A DNA stretch of 64,000 bases, from positions 87,318-151,317 of the forward strand of contig NHFP02000003.1 of NCBI GenBank assembly GCA_002172485.2, given 5' to 3'. The notes beneath the pieces were generated by a model. That model searched no databases, was not told the origin of the DNA, and saw only the letters and a program-made list of their open reading frames with translations. Position 1 is the first letter of the stretch. Every line of letters begins with the position of its first letter. The stretch comes from Crocinitomicaceae bacterium TMED114 (GTDB taxonomy: Bacteria; Bacteroidota; Bacteroidia; Flavobacteriales_D; Sanyastnellaceae). Shown in pieces: positions 1 to 7,777 of the stretch. The position numbers were made by a program, and so were the translations under genes.

Positions 1-275
1 ATGGGATTGGGGTAGGTCACAAACCCGCTGCCCTGTTGGAACCCCGTGTAGATGCACTCGATTTCTCCGCCATCCGCGTCCACATACCCGTACATCTGGA
101 TGCGCGCCTGGTTGTACCCCAAGTCGTCGAAATACCCGTCGTACCAGTTCGCCTTGATCCACGTCCGAAGCGGCGAAAGGGTCAATCCACCGGCATCGTC
201 GGGCTGGGCCACTGCCGTGGGAATGAAGGCCAAAGCCAGCCCCAGGACGAGAAAAAAAGAACGCATTGGATGCAT
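1..275 (-). CDS. Endonuclease I family secreted nuclease (3' part lies outside the window)
   Basis: Partial gene running off the left edge; about 91 codons are visible. The protein opens with a signal peptide (MRSFF..., ending near VAQ). A stretch around LRTWIKANWYD, a MYGYVDADGGEIECIYTG block and a final YPNPI follow. In the bacterial endonuclease I (EndA/NucM) family this block directly precedes the EHT(I/V)PQS active-site motif, which would lie just outside the window. The family cleaves DNA and RNA nonspecifically outside the cytoplasm. Two in-frame ATGs exist at 275 and 266; a TAG stop directly precedes the first. A TAGCTTCA box 4 nt upstream favours 275. The catalytic motif itself is not visible, so activity is inferred from the N-terminal part only. 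Confidence 0.72.
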   Translation of the reverse strand, partial: MHPMRSFFLVLGLALAFIPTAVAQPDDAGGLTLSPLRTWIKANWYDGYFDDLGYNQARIQMYGYVDADGGEIECIYTGFQQGSGFVTYPNP

Positions 276-279
276 CTAA

Positions 280-287
280 TGAAGCTA
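280..287 (-). promoter_or_regulatory. Possible -7 box of the endonuclease I gene
   Basis: TAGCTTCA on the minus strand, 4 nt before the ATG at 275. It deviates from the Bacteroidota TAnnTTTG consensus at the last two bases, so support comes mainly from its position, which matches other genes here. Confidence 0.3.
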
Positions 288-292
288 CGACA

Positions 293-1315
293 TCACGGCC
301 TCCAACGCGCATCGCCGACGAAAGCGGTGTCATTGAGCGCTGCCAGAAAGGCCAACAAATCTGCCCTTTGGACGTCGGTCAAGGAGAAAGGCGTCAGCAA
401 GGTGTCCTGGTGCGCATGTCCAGCTCCTCCCGTGGCGTAGTGATCGATCACATCGCCGAGGCTGTCGAACCGGCCGTCGTGCATGTAAGGTGCAGTGAAC
501 CCGATGTTGCGCAACGTCGGAATCTTGAAGGCCCCACTGTCTGCAGGCTCGCCCGTCAGCCGCCAGCGTCCCGGATCGATGGAGACCGCGTCCAATCCAT
601 TGTTGGCGAACCCATGGCTGGTGAACATGGGGGGCGTGTGGCAACGGGCACAGTCCAGCCCACCTTCACCGAACAGGTCCGCCCCGCGCAGGACCGCCTC
701 GGGCGCGGTGGCCAGGCCACGCTGCCAATGATCCCACAGGGCGTTGCCGCTGAGTAGGCTGCGCTGAAACGTGGCCAGAGCGCGGGTCATGACGAATGGA
801 TCGAGTCCACGGCCATACGCGGCTTGGGCTTGCACGTCGTAGTCCGCCGCCAATTCCTCACAGGCGGTCACAATGTTGTGCGCCATCTCGGACGGCTCCT
901 GGAGGGGCACCAACACTTGCATCTCCAAGGTTGGCACGCCCCCTTCCGACATGAAATGCGGTTGGTAAGCCGCATTGGTGAGGGTGGCCGCATTGCGCGC
1001 TCCCATGGCGCCGAAAGCGCCAGGTGTCACGGGCTCAGGCGCACTAAACGCTCTCTCTGGCAAGTGGCATGTGGCGCAACTCACCTCGCCGTCTGCCGAA
1101 AGTCTGGGGTCAAAAAACAGCGCCCGCCCCAGGGCCCAACGGAGGTCATCTGGCGCATTGTCCTCCGGAAAATCGGGAGTTGACCAACCTTCGGGGACCT
1201 GCAAGAAATCCGCGAATTCAGGGACAGGCGGACTTGGGGGCGTTTTCAAACACCCTACCAAGGCCACCACGCAGCCAATCATGGCTACCCATGTCCTCAT
1301 GTCCCTGACCTTCAT
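293..1315 (-). CDS. Di-haem cytochrome c peroxidase/MauG-type lipoprotein
   Basis: A 340-residue protein with a lipoprotein signal (LVGC lipobox, Cys 22). Two c-type haem sites are visible: CATCH at residues 80-84 and CARCH at 222-226, plus the family block PTLRNIGFTAPYMHDGRF near residue 270. This is the arrangement of bacterial di-haem cytochrome c peroxidases, which reduce H2O2 with electrons from small cytochromes; MauG-like relatives oxidise other substrates. It probably acts on the periplasmic face of a membrane. ATG 1315 was chosen over GTG 1321 because a CATATTTG box lies 5 nt upstream. Length is normal for the family. Substrate cannot be told from sequence. Confidence 0.9.
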   Translation of the reverse strand: MKVRDMRTWVAMIGCVVALVGCLKTPPSPPVPEFADFLQVPEGWSTPDFPEDNAPDDLRWALGRALFFDPRLSADGEVSCATCHLPERAFSAPEPVTPGAFGAMGARNAATLTNAAYQPHFMSEGGVPTLEMQVLVPLQEPSEMAHNIVTACEELAADYDVQAQAAYGRGLDPFVMTRALATFQRSLLSGNALWDHWQRGLATAPEAVLRGADLFGEGGLDCARCHTPPMFTSHGFANNGLDAVSIDPGRWRLTGEPADSGAFKIPTLRNIGFTAPYMHDGRFDSLGDVIDHYATGGAGHAHQDTLLTPFSLTDVQRADLLAFLAALNDTAFVGDARWRP

Positions 1316-1320
1316 TGGCA

Positions 1321-1328
1321 CAAATATG
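1321..1328 (-). promoter_or_regulatory. Possible -7 box of the peroxidase gene
   Basis: CATATTTG on the minus strand, one mismatch from TAnnTTTG, ending 5 nt before the ATG at 1315; this predicts an almost leaderless mRNA. Confidence 0.4.
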
Positions 1329-1357
1329 GAACCTGCTGAGGGGATGGAAAGTTGCGC

Positions 1358-2029
1358 TCAGGGCGCGCCGTGGAACGTCACGGAGTAATCCAGCACAGTC
1401 CAGGTGTCATTGCCATAGCCCGAATAGCGTGGCGAGAGGAACCACTTATCGCCGTGGGGCGCCAAAATGCTGGGCGCATGCGGAAACAGCTCCTCAAACA
1501 CGTAGATGTTTTGGAACCACCCGTCATCCTGAAGCTCGCCCAAGCGGTTGTTTTCTGGATTCAGGACGGTGCTCTCATTGAATTCCATGTACCACAAATA
1601 GCTGTCGGTATCGGGATGATAGCTGATCTGCCCCGTAACAAAAGGCGTCGGGCCGAAGAAGCGGATGTGGTTGAATTCGACCGGAATGTTCGTGATCACC
1701 CATTGCTGATCGACCCAAGCGGTGTCCAACACCTCCTCTCCTTGTTCATTTTCCCGCAATTGGATGTCCATCGCGGCCAAGGTGTAAGTCACGCTGTCGA
1801 GTGGCACCAAGCCTTGCATGGCCCGATCACAGTGGATCTCCCAAGCAGACACATGAACGCTTTCCACCGGCATTTCCCAAGCCGTGAGGAACCTCGTCAA
1901 GTCCGCTGCAGAAATGAGGCCGTCCTGATTGTAGTCGGGGCTCCAACCCGATTGGGCGGAAGCCGCCGGTCCGAAGAACAGCAAGAAGGATGCCGCGACG
2001 GCCAGTCGGGAAAGGCTGAGAGATGACAA
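1358..2029 (-). CDS. Exported protein with one EF-hand/dockerin-like calcium loop
   Basis: 223 residues with a signal peptide ending at SAQ (about residue 26). Directly after it comes a single DYNQDGLISAADL segment (Asp 32, Asn 34, Asp 36, Asp 43), which fits the calcium-binding loop of dockerin type I or EF-hand repeats. The remaining ~170 residues are Trp- and Asp-rich and match nothing I recognise. No T9SS tail is visible. The only in-frame start that keeps the signal peptide is TTG 2029. A real dockerin has two such loops, so cellulosome-type docking is not supported; calcium-stabilised folding is the simpler reading. Function unknown. Confidence 0.7.
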   Translation of the reverse strand: MSSLSLSRLAVAASFLLFFGPAASAQSGWSPDYNQDGLISAADLTRFLTAWEMPVESVHVSAWEIHCDRAMQGLVPLDSVTYTLAAMDIQLRENEQGEEVLDTAWVDQQWVITNIPVEFNHIRFFGPTPFVTGQISYHPDTDSYLWYMEFNESTVLNPENNRLGELQDDGWFQNIYVFEELFPHAPSILAPHGDKWFLSPRYSGYGNDTWTVLDYSVTFHGAP

Positions 2030-2093
2030 ACTTCAGGGGTTTGGTCTCCTTAATTTAGTCATTCATCGATCATAATCCAATTTTCATAGACCT

Positions 2094-3527
2094 CTATCGC
2101 CAAGCTGACGGAGCCAGCAAGACCCACATCGCCAACACGATGACGAGGGTCAAGACATTGAAAACGATGCCCACCCGGGCCATGTCGGCCATCCGGAACC
2201 GGCCCGATGAAAACACGATGGCATTGGGCGGCGTGGCCATCGGCAGCATGAATGCCCCACTCGAGGCGAGGGCCACTGGCGCAGCGAAGAACAATGGATG
2301 AAGCCCCATGCCCGCCGCGAGCGCGCCGGCAACCGGGGTCAAAAGCAGGGTCAAAGCCAGGTTGCTCATGAGTTCCGTGGCAAACAGACCGAGGGCCGTG
2401 ACCGCCGCAAGCATGGCCCATTGCGACCAATCCAACCCCGCGGCTCCATCGGCCAGGACAGCGGCCCAACCCGCGGTCTCGAACCCTTTGGCCAAGGCCA
2501 ATCCGCCCCCAAACAGTAGCAAGATGTCCCACGGCAACCGCTTCAAGTCTTGCGCCTCCAGCAAGGGTGAACCCGGACCTTGGTGGCCCCGCGATGCAGG
2601 GACCGCGAAACAGGTCACGGCCGCCACGACTGCAACGGAAGTGTCATTGAGGGCCATCCCCAGCGGATCGAGCAGCAGATTCAAGGGCCTTCGGAACATC
2701 CACAAGCCAGCCGTCCCCAGGAAGAGCAGGAGCACGCGTTTCTCGGCCACTCCCATGGCCCCGAGCTTCGTCAATTCATCGCGCACCACATCCGCGATGG
2801 CCGCGCGGTCGGACGCCCGGGGCAAGCGGTGCATGCGAACGAGGCCGAAGTAGACTGCGGTCAACACGATGGCAGAGATCGGCAGCCCCACCGCCATCCA
2901 CTCTGCAAATCCGATGTCCACACCGAAACGCTCTGAAGCAACCCCAGCCAGGGCCGCATTGGGAGGGGTGCCCACGAGGGTCGCCATGCCGCCCGTGTTG
3001 GCTGCGTACGCCACACCCAGCACCAGCGCACTGCCCCACGGCACAGGCTCCCTGCCCTCTTCCAACAAAGCGAGCACCGCCATCACCATGGGCAGCATCA
3101 TCAACGTGGTCGCCGTATTGGAAATCCACATGCTCAAGAGCGCAGTGGCCAGCATGAACCCCAGCAACGTCCGACGGGGACCGCCTCCGATGCGCCGCAG
3201 CAGGTGCAAGGCAAAGCGGCGGTGCAAACCATGCCGCTCCAAGGCCAGTGCCAAGACGAATCCGCCGAGAAAGAGCCAAATGAACTTGGACCCGAATGGC
3301 GCCGCCACCTCACTCACTCCCATCACACCGCACAAGGGAAACAAGGCAATCGGCAACAGGCTCGTCGGGCCAATGGGAACGGCACCGCCAATCCACCACC
3401 ACAACATCCACCAACCCGTTCCCGCCAAAGCGGCTTGGTTCACATCGCCCCCAGATGGCAAGAGACCCAAACAGGCCACAAACCCCACGGGCCCGCCCCA
3501 CAGGGCCACAGCGCGCCGGGCCGTCAT
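2094..3527 (-). CDS. DASS (SLC13/CitT-type) anion:sodium symporter
   Basis: 477-residue, very hydrophobic protein with about 11-12 predicted membrane segments. Diagnostic motifs of the divalent anion:Na+ symporter family are visible: SNTAT at residues 136-140, NTGGMATLVGTPPN at about 177-190, and the second-half SNLAL and ATPPNAIVFSSG repeats. These transporters import C4-dicarboxylates, citrate or sulfate; the substrate cannot be read from the sequence. The ATG at 3527 overlaps the upstream stop as ATGA, so translation is probably coupled to the EEP hydrolase gene. The frame stays open further upstream but lies inside that gene and should not be used. Confidence 0.9.
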   Translation of the reverse strand: MTARRAVALWGGPVGFVACLGLLPSGGDVNQAALAGTGWWMLWWWIGGAVPIGPTSLLPIALFPLCGVMGVSEVAAPFGSKFIWLFLGGFVLALALERHGLHRRFALHLLRRIGGGPRRTLLGFMLATALLSMWISNTATTLMMLPMVMAVLALLEEGREPVPWGSALVLGVAYAANTGGMATLVGTPPNAALAGVASERFGVDIGFAEWMAVGLPISAIVLTAVYFGLVRMHRLPRASDRAAIADVVRDELTKLGAMGVAEKRVLLLFLGTAGLWMFRRPLNLLLDPLGMALNDTSVAVVAAVTCFAVPASRGHQGPGSPLLEAQDLKRLPWDILLLFGGGLALAKGFETAGWAAVLADGAAGLDWSQWAMLAAVTALGLFATELMSNLALTLLLTPVAGALAAGMGLHPLFFAAPVALASSGAFMLPMATPPNAIVFSSGRFRMADMARVGIVFNVLTLVIVLAMWVLLAPSAWR

Positions 3528-4369
3528 GGCTTCAACGCGATGTAGACCGGCAAATGGTCGCTCATGTAGTATCCCTCGAGAATGCGCTCCTCCAAGCAAT
3601 ACCAGAGCACATCCCCCCCGTCGACGAAAATGTGGTCGATTCGCGGTGCTCCCCGCAAGCCCGAGGTGGGAAATCCGGTGTAGGTTCCTTGACCCGACCT
3701 GCACCGCTTGTCTGCAGCGGTGTAGGCATCCTCCATGCGACCGGAGGTCAAAACGCCAAACGGGACGGACTGGGGCGCGACATTGAAATCTCCGAGCAAC
3801 AGGTTGACTTCCGCCTGACTCTCACTGAATCTGGCCGACAGCATTTGTGCCGCAGTTTGTTGCGCCTCTTTGCCGATGTGGCTGAAATGGGTGTTGATCA
3901 CACGGAAGACTTGCTCGGTCTGACGGTCATGAAGCAAAACGACTGTGGCAATGCGCGGCAACTCCGCGTCCCATCCGATGGAACCGGGCACCTGCGGGGT
4001 CTCGCTGAGCCACAGGGTTTCGGCGTGAAGCAGGTCAAAGCGGTCCCGCCGCCAGAACAGCGGACAATGTTCGCCTCTGCGCGCGCCGTCGTCCCTTCCC
4101 ACCCCATAGTGGTCGTGTTCGGGCAAGGAGGCCACCAGGAAGTCCTGTTGGTGGGCCAAGGCTTCTTGGAACCCGAGGATGTCGAAATACGATACGGACC
4201 CGACGACTGTCTCCTTGCGCACATCCCAGACCACCGGGTCATCGGGGTTGTCGTAGCGGATATTGAATGTCACCACCGCCACTTCATCTGGGTGCTGGGC
4301 GCACATGTCAAGCGGCCGGGCAGCCACCCAGACAAACAACAGACACAGCGCGGAAAAACGACACGACAT
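3524..4369 (-). CDS. Exported endonuclease/exonuclease/phosphatase (EEP) family hydrolase
   Basis: 281 residues with an N-terminal signal peptide (to about MCAQ). The EEP fold motifs appear in order: TFNIRYDN with the metal-site Asn, GFQEAL with the metal-binding Glu, INTHFSH, LLGDFN, IDHIFV and a terminal MSDHLPVYI with the catalytic His. Members cleave phosphodiesters or phosphomonoesters (nucleic acids, sphingomyelin, inositol phosphates). The substrate here is unknown; relatives of this size in Bacteroidota are exported phosphatases. The ATG at 4369 has a TAAATTGG box 5 nt upstream. Its stop overlaps the DASS transporter start, hinting at phosphate-ester breakdown followed by anion uptake (inference). 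Confidence 0.85.
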   Translation of the reverse strand: MSCRFSALCLLFVWVAARPLDMCAQHPDEVAVVTFNIRYDNPDDPVVWDVRKETVVGSVSYFDILGFQEALAHQQDFLVASLPEHDHYGVGRDDGARRGEHCPLFWRRDRFDLLHAETLWLSETPQVPGSIGWDAELPRIATVVLLHDRQTEQVFRVINTHFSHIGKEAQQTAAQMLSARFSESQAEVNLLLGDFNVAPQSVPFGVLTSGRMEDAYTAADKRCRSGQGTYTGFPTSGLRGAPRIDHIFVDGGDVLWYCLEERILEGYYMSDHLPVYIALKP

Positions 4370-4374
4370 GGCAG

Positions 4375-4382
4375 CCAATTTA
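4375..4382 (-). promoter_or_regulatory. Possible -7 box of the EEP hydrolase gene
   Basis: TAAATTGG on the minus strand, 5 nt before the ATG at 4369. It has TTGG in place of TTTG; the same variant occurs at 41207. Confidence 0.35.
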
Positions 4383-4443
4383 GCATGCGCCACCACCGTA
4401 TTTTCGCGCCATTCACCGGCGTTTCGCCACAGAGTTCCCCACG

Positions 4444-5961
4444 TTGCCACGCAAACCCAGACTCTTTCACAAAGGCCAGATGCTCGAGCTCGACATCCTC
4501 GACGTCGCCTTTGGCGGAAAAGGCATCGCCAAGGTCCCGACCGAGGACGGCGACTTCACCGTCTTTGTGCCCAATGCCATTGCCGGTCAGCGCGTTCGCG
4601 CAAGGGTGTCGCAGTGCAAGCGCCGGCACGCCGAAGCCCGGATCACCGCCGTGCTGAAACGCGCGCCGGAAGAGGTGACGGTGCCCCACCAGGCCATCCC
4701 CGGTGCACCGTACATCACGCTGCCGCTCGCGGCGCAACGGGCGCACAAGGAACGCACCACCCTCGACGTGTATCGCCGGATCGGTGAAGTGCCTGACCTC
4801 GAGGCCCGCTATGAAGGCTGGGTGGATTCCCCGGAGGGATTCCACTACCGCAACAAGATGGAATACAGCTTCTCGGCCATCGGCCGGGAGCCGGGAGACG
4901 ACCCGGATGCGGAGTTTGCAGACGGCTTCTTTTTGGGCTTCAAGGCCCGTGGCACTTGGTGGGCGGTCGAAAACCTCGAGCGGGACAGTGGCTTGTTCGA
5001 TCCCGTTTTGGAGGATCTCTTGCCCACCATCCGCCAAGCCTGCTCGGACTCGGGACTCCCGCCTTGGCACGCCCCGAAGCGAGAAGGCTTTTTCCGCTTC
5101 CTCGCGGTGCGCCGCAGCCTGTCGCAGGACCAGCTCCTCGTCAACTTGGTGACCACGTCCGATGGACTGGACCAATTCGATGCTGCCGCCTTCCACGGCA
5201 TGCTCGAGCAGCACCTCGGGGACCGTCTGGCCGGATTCGTCCACACGCTCAATGACGACAAAGGCGAACGGGTCGAAGCCCGAGACGGCAGAACCCACTT
5301 CGTGTCGGGGCAGGACCACGTGGTCGAACACCTGCACGGGCTCGCCTTCGAGATTCGGATGCGAAGCTTCTTCCAAACCAACCCGCGCTGCGCAGAGCGG
5401 TTGTATGCCCAAGTCATGGCCTACGCCTATGCGGACCCCCTGCCTGAAGTCGAGGCGCCGGACCCCGTCACCATGGACCTTTTTTGCGGCACTGGCACCA
5501 TCGCCCAATTGCTCGCCCGGCACGGCGGGACCGGCACGCGGGTCGTGGGGGTCGACATCATCGAGGAGGCCATTGACGATGCGCGCCGGAGTGCCGAGCG
5601 CAACGGCGTCTCCGGGCTTCAATTCCGCGCGGCCGATGTGGGGCGGTTCCTGTTGGACCACCCGGAATACGGTGGGCGAATCGGCACCATTGTTTTGGAT
5701 CCCCCGCGCAGCGGAATCAGTCCCAAGTCGCTGCGCAAGGTGATTCGACTCCGCGCCAAGCGCCTCGTCTACGTCAGCTGCAACCCGGCCACACAGGCCC
5801 GCGACCTGGTCACGCTTCGCGAAGCCGGATACGCCCTCCAAGCTTTCAAACTGGTGGACCAATTCCCCCACACTGCTCACGTCGAGGCAGTATCCCTGTT
5901 GGAATTCGATGCCAACCTGCTCTCTTCTCCGGACGGAATGGGCGACATTGCAACCTCATGA
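4444..5961 (+). CDS. rlmD: 23S rRNA (uracil-5-)-methyltransferase RlmD/RumA family
   Basis: 505 residues: an N-terminal TRAM RNA-binding domain (about 10-65), a central RNA-recognition part, and a C-terminal SAM domain with DLFCGTGTIAQ (345-355), VLDPPRSG and VSCNPAT. Cys 446 in the last motif is the expected nucleophile that attacks C6 of uracil. It should methylate a 23S rRNA uridine. The start must be TTG 4444, because the next ATG (4480) cuts into the TRAM domain. Unusual: the segment that normally holds the [4Fe-4S] cysteines (CxnCGGC type) reads VPHQAIPGAPYITLPLAAQ and has none, so this looks like a cluster-free member. Its stop overlaps the next start (ATGA). Confidence 0.92.
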   Translation: MPRKPRLFHKGQMLELDILDVAFGGKGIAKVPTEDGDFTVFVPNAIAGQRVRARVSQCKRRHAEARITAVLKRAPEEVTVPHQAIPGAPYITLPLAAQRAHKERTTLDVYRRIGEVPDLEARYEGWVDSPEGFHYRNKMEYSFSAIGREPGDDPDAEFADGFFLGFKARGTWWAVENLERDSGLFDPVLEDLLPTIRQACSDSGLPPWHAPKREGFFRFLAVRRSLSQDQLLVNLVTTSDGLDQFDAAAFHGMLEQHLGDRLAGFVHTLNDDKGERVEARDGRTHFVSGQDHVVEHLHGLAFEIRMRSFFQTNPRCAERLYAQVMAYAYADPLPEVEAPDPVTMDLFCGTGTIAQLLARHGGTGTRVVGVDIIEEAIDDARRSAERNGVSGLQFRAADVGRFLLDHPEYGGRIGTIVLDPPRSGISPKSLRKVIRLRAKRLVYVSCNPATQARDLVTLREAGYALQAFKLVDQFPHTAHVEAVSLLEFDANLLSSPDGMGDIATS

Positions 5962-6503
5962 ACGCGCAGTCTACCCCATCCGGAGAAGCCGTCATCCTCG
6001 ATGCCCAGCGCATCGAACGCTGCATCCAACGCATCGCCCGGCAAATCCTTGAAGACCACCACGCCGCACCGCGGATCGCCATCACAGCCATCGACGGTCA
6101 GGGCACGGTCATGGCACGCCGATTGGTGGATGCCCTCGAGGGCATCAGCGAAGTGCCTGTGCTCGGTTTTACCGTCACCATGGACAAGGATGCGCCCTTG
6201 GACCACCCCATCACGTTGACAGACCGCCACGGCAACGATTTTGACCGCGCCATCCTTCAAGGCGCCACCATCATCGTCGTGGACGACGTGCTCAACAGTG
6301 GGCGGACGCTGCTCCATGCAGTAGACACCCTTTTGCAAACCCGCCCGCGCGGCATCGCAGCTTGTGTCCTCGTCGACCGAATCCACCGCCGATTCCCGGT
6401 TCGGGCGGATTACGTGGGGATGAGCCTGTCCACCAACCTCAAGGCGCACATCGATGTCCGCCTCAGCGGTCCTGGTCCGGACGAGGCGGTCTTGATGGAC
6501 TGA
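5958..6503 (+). CDS. PyrR-like phosphoribosyltransferase
   Basis: 181 residues with the type I PRTase PRPP-binding motif VVDDVLNSGRT at 107-117 and an upstream AITAIDGQGTVMARRL block, the organisation of PyrR/uracil or hypoxanthine phosphoribosyltransferases. Family members transfer phosphoribose from PRPP to a base; PyrR also binds pyr mRNA. No pyrimidine biosynthesis genes are adjacent (pyrD is 36 kb away), so a regulatory role is not supported. Translation is probably coupled to rlmD (ATGA overlap). The last 41 bp overlap the 3' end of the convergent aroK, so the C-terminus of each gene constrains the other. Confidence 0.85.
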   Translation: MNAQSTPSGEAVILDAQRIERCIQRIARQILEDHHAAPRIAITAIDGQGTVMARRLVDALEGISEVPVLGFTVTMDKDAPLDHPITLTDRHGNDFDRAILQGATIIVVDDVLNSGRTLLHAVDTLLQTRPRGIAACVLVDRIHRRFPVRADYVGMSLSTNLKAHIDVRLSGPGPDEAVLMD

Positions 6504-7032
6504 ACCAGGCGCGCCGCTCTACCAAATTCCGGACGGACTTCATGCGGTCCCGGTCGAAGTGCCGGGCATCCACCGTGATGTGGGATTGACTGTAGAAGGG
6601 CTCCCGCTCGGCCAGATGCTGGGCCACAAAGGCCGGCAACGCCTCTGCAGACACGCCGGCGATCAAGGGGCGTTGGTCCGCCTTGCCCTCCAAGCGCATG
6701 ACCAGCGCATCCGCGGGCATCTGGAGGTACACCACCGTTCCTTGAGACCGCATGAACTCCATGTTGTCTGCATGGCACGGTGTCCCGCCACCGGTGGAGA
6801 TCAACACCTGCTGGTGGTCCTGAACCAAGTCGTGGAGCACATCGCGTTCCATGGTCCGGAAGGCGGGCTCTCCTTGCTCCTCAAACAGGTGGGTGATGCT
6901 GCACCCATGCCGTTGGCTCAGGACAGCATCGGTGTCGAAGAAAGGCAGCCCCATGAGTTTGGCCAGACGAGCGCCACTGGTGCTCTTGCCCACCCCCATG
7001 TACCCGACCATGAAGACCCGTTTCTCCTCCAT
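6463..7032 (-). CDS. aroK: Shikimate kinase
   Basis: 189 residues. Walker A GYMGVGKST at 10-18, the DTD shikimate/Mg motif at 33-35, FR (Arg 59), and the GGG shikimate-binding motif at 81-83 are all present. It phosphorylates shikimate with ATP in the pathway to chorismate and aromatic amino acids. The ATG at 7032 lies 4 nt after a TACTTTTG box, so the mRNA is probably leaderless; longer upstream frames are not needed. Its 3' end overlaps the convergent PRTase gene by 41 bp, and the final residues (RPPRPDQDR) are encoded within that overlap. Confidence 0.95.
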   Translation of the reverse strand: MEEKRVFMVGYMGVGKSTSGARLAKLMGLPFFDTDAVLSQRHGCSITHLFEEQGEPAFRTMERDVLHDLVQDHQQVLISTGGGTPCHADNMEFMRSQGTVVYLQMPADALVMRLEGKADQRPLIAGVSAEALPAFVAQHLAEREPFYSQSHITVDARHFDRDRMKSVRNLVERRAWFSPSRPPRPDQDR

Positions 7033-7036
7033 GCGA

Positions 7037-7044
7037 CAAAAGTA
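7037..7044 (-). promoter_or_regulatory. -7 box of aroK
   Basis: TACTTTTG on the minus strand, a perfect TAnnTTTG match, 4 nt before the ATG at 7032. Transcription would begin at or next to the start codon. Confidence 0.6.
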
Positions 7045-7137
7045 AGCGCACCTCAACCGACAGAACGTCAACCCATTCCCGGCCTGCGCGCCCAAAACGT
7101 GGCCCTCGTGCCATTGAGCGGATGGTCAACAAGGATG

Positions 7138-7755
7138 TCAAAGGACCTCGACCTCAAACATGGAACGCCCTTCGAGGCGGCCTTCGAGGCGGTCACCCGA
7201 CTGCGCGGGGCCGACCCCGGCGGGCGTTCCGGTGAAGAGCAAGTCGCCCGTCTTCCAGGTGCTGTAGCGGGAGACGTGGGCGATCAACGCATCCACGGGA
7301 AAGAGCATGTCGGCCGTGTGGCCGGACTGCACCTCCTCTCCGTTCCGCAACAAGGAAAATCGAAGGTCTTGGATGTTCCCCCCGAGGTCGTCCAAGGGCA
7401 CGAATTCTCGGGACACCACCGCGGAGCCATCAAACGCCTTGGCCTTCTCCCAAGGCTTTCCGGCAGCCTTGAGCATCGACTGGACATCCCGTGCCGTGAA
7501 ATCGATGCCCAGCCCGACTGTGGTGTAGCAGCGGCCCGCATGGTCTGCAGAAATCCACTTGGCCGCCCGGTCCATTCGCACGACCAGCTCGACCTCGAAA
7601 TGGCAATCCTCGGTCCATTCGGGAATGGCGAAGGGATGGTCCTTGTGCAGGATGGCACTTTCCGGCTTGAAGAAGAACAGCGGTTCGGTCGGGACGGCAT
7701 TGCCCAGCTCCGTGGCGTGGTCGGCATAGTTGCGGCCGATGCAGGCGATTTTCAT
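7138..7755 (-). CDS. Fumarylacetoacetate hydrolase (FAH) family protein
   Basis: 205 residues, the compact FAH-family size common in Bacteroidota. Begins KIACIGRNYADHA and contains FFFKPESAIL, the metal-binding EVELVV segment and GDLLFTGTPAGVG. Family enzymes hydrolyse C-C bonds of acylpyruvates or act as oxaloacetate decarboxylase/tautomerase; the small stand-alone form is usually assigned to acylpyruvase or oxaloacetate activity. The ATG at 7755 keeps the conserved N-terminus; it starts 22 bp after the OmpA gene stop on the same strand and is probably cotranscribed with it. The physiological substrate is uncertain. Confidence 0.9.
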   Translation of the reverse strand: MKIACIGRNYADHATELGNAVPTEPLFFFKPESAILHKDHPFAIPEWTEDCHFEVELVVRMDRAAKWISADHAGRCYTTVGLGIDFTARDVQSMLKAAGKPWEKAKAFDGSAVVSREFVPLDDLGGNIQDLRFSLLRNGEEVQSGHTADMLFPVDALIAHVSRYSTWKTGDLLFTGTPAGVGPAQSGDRLEGRLEGRSMFEVEVL

Positions 7756-7777
7756 GGGGACGAAGGTCGGGTTCGAA

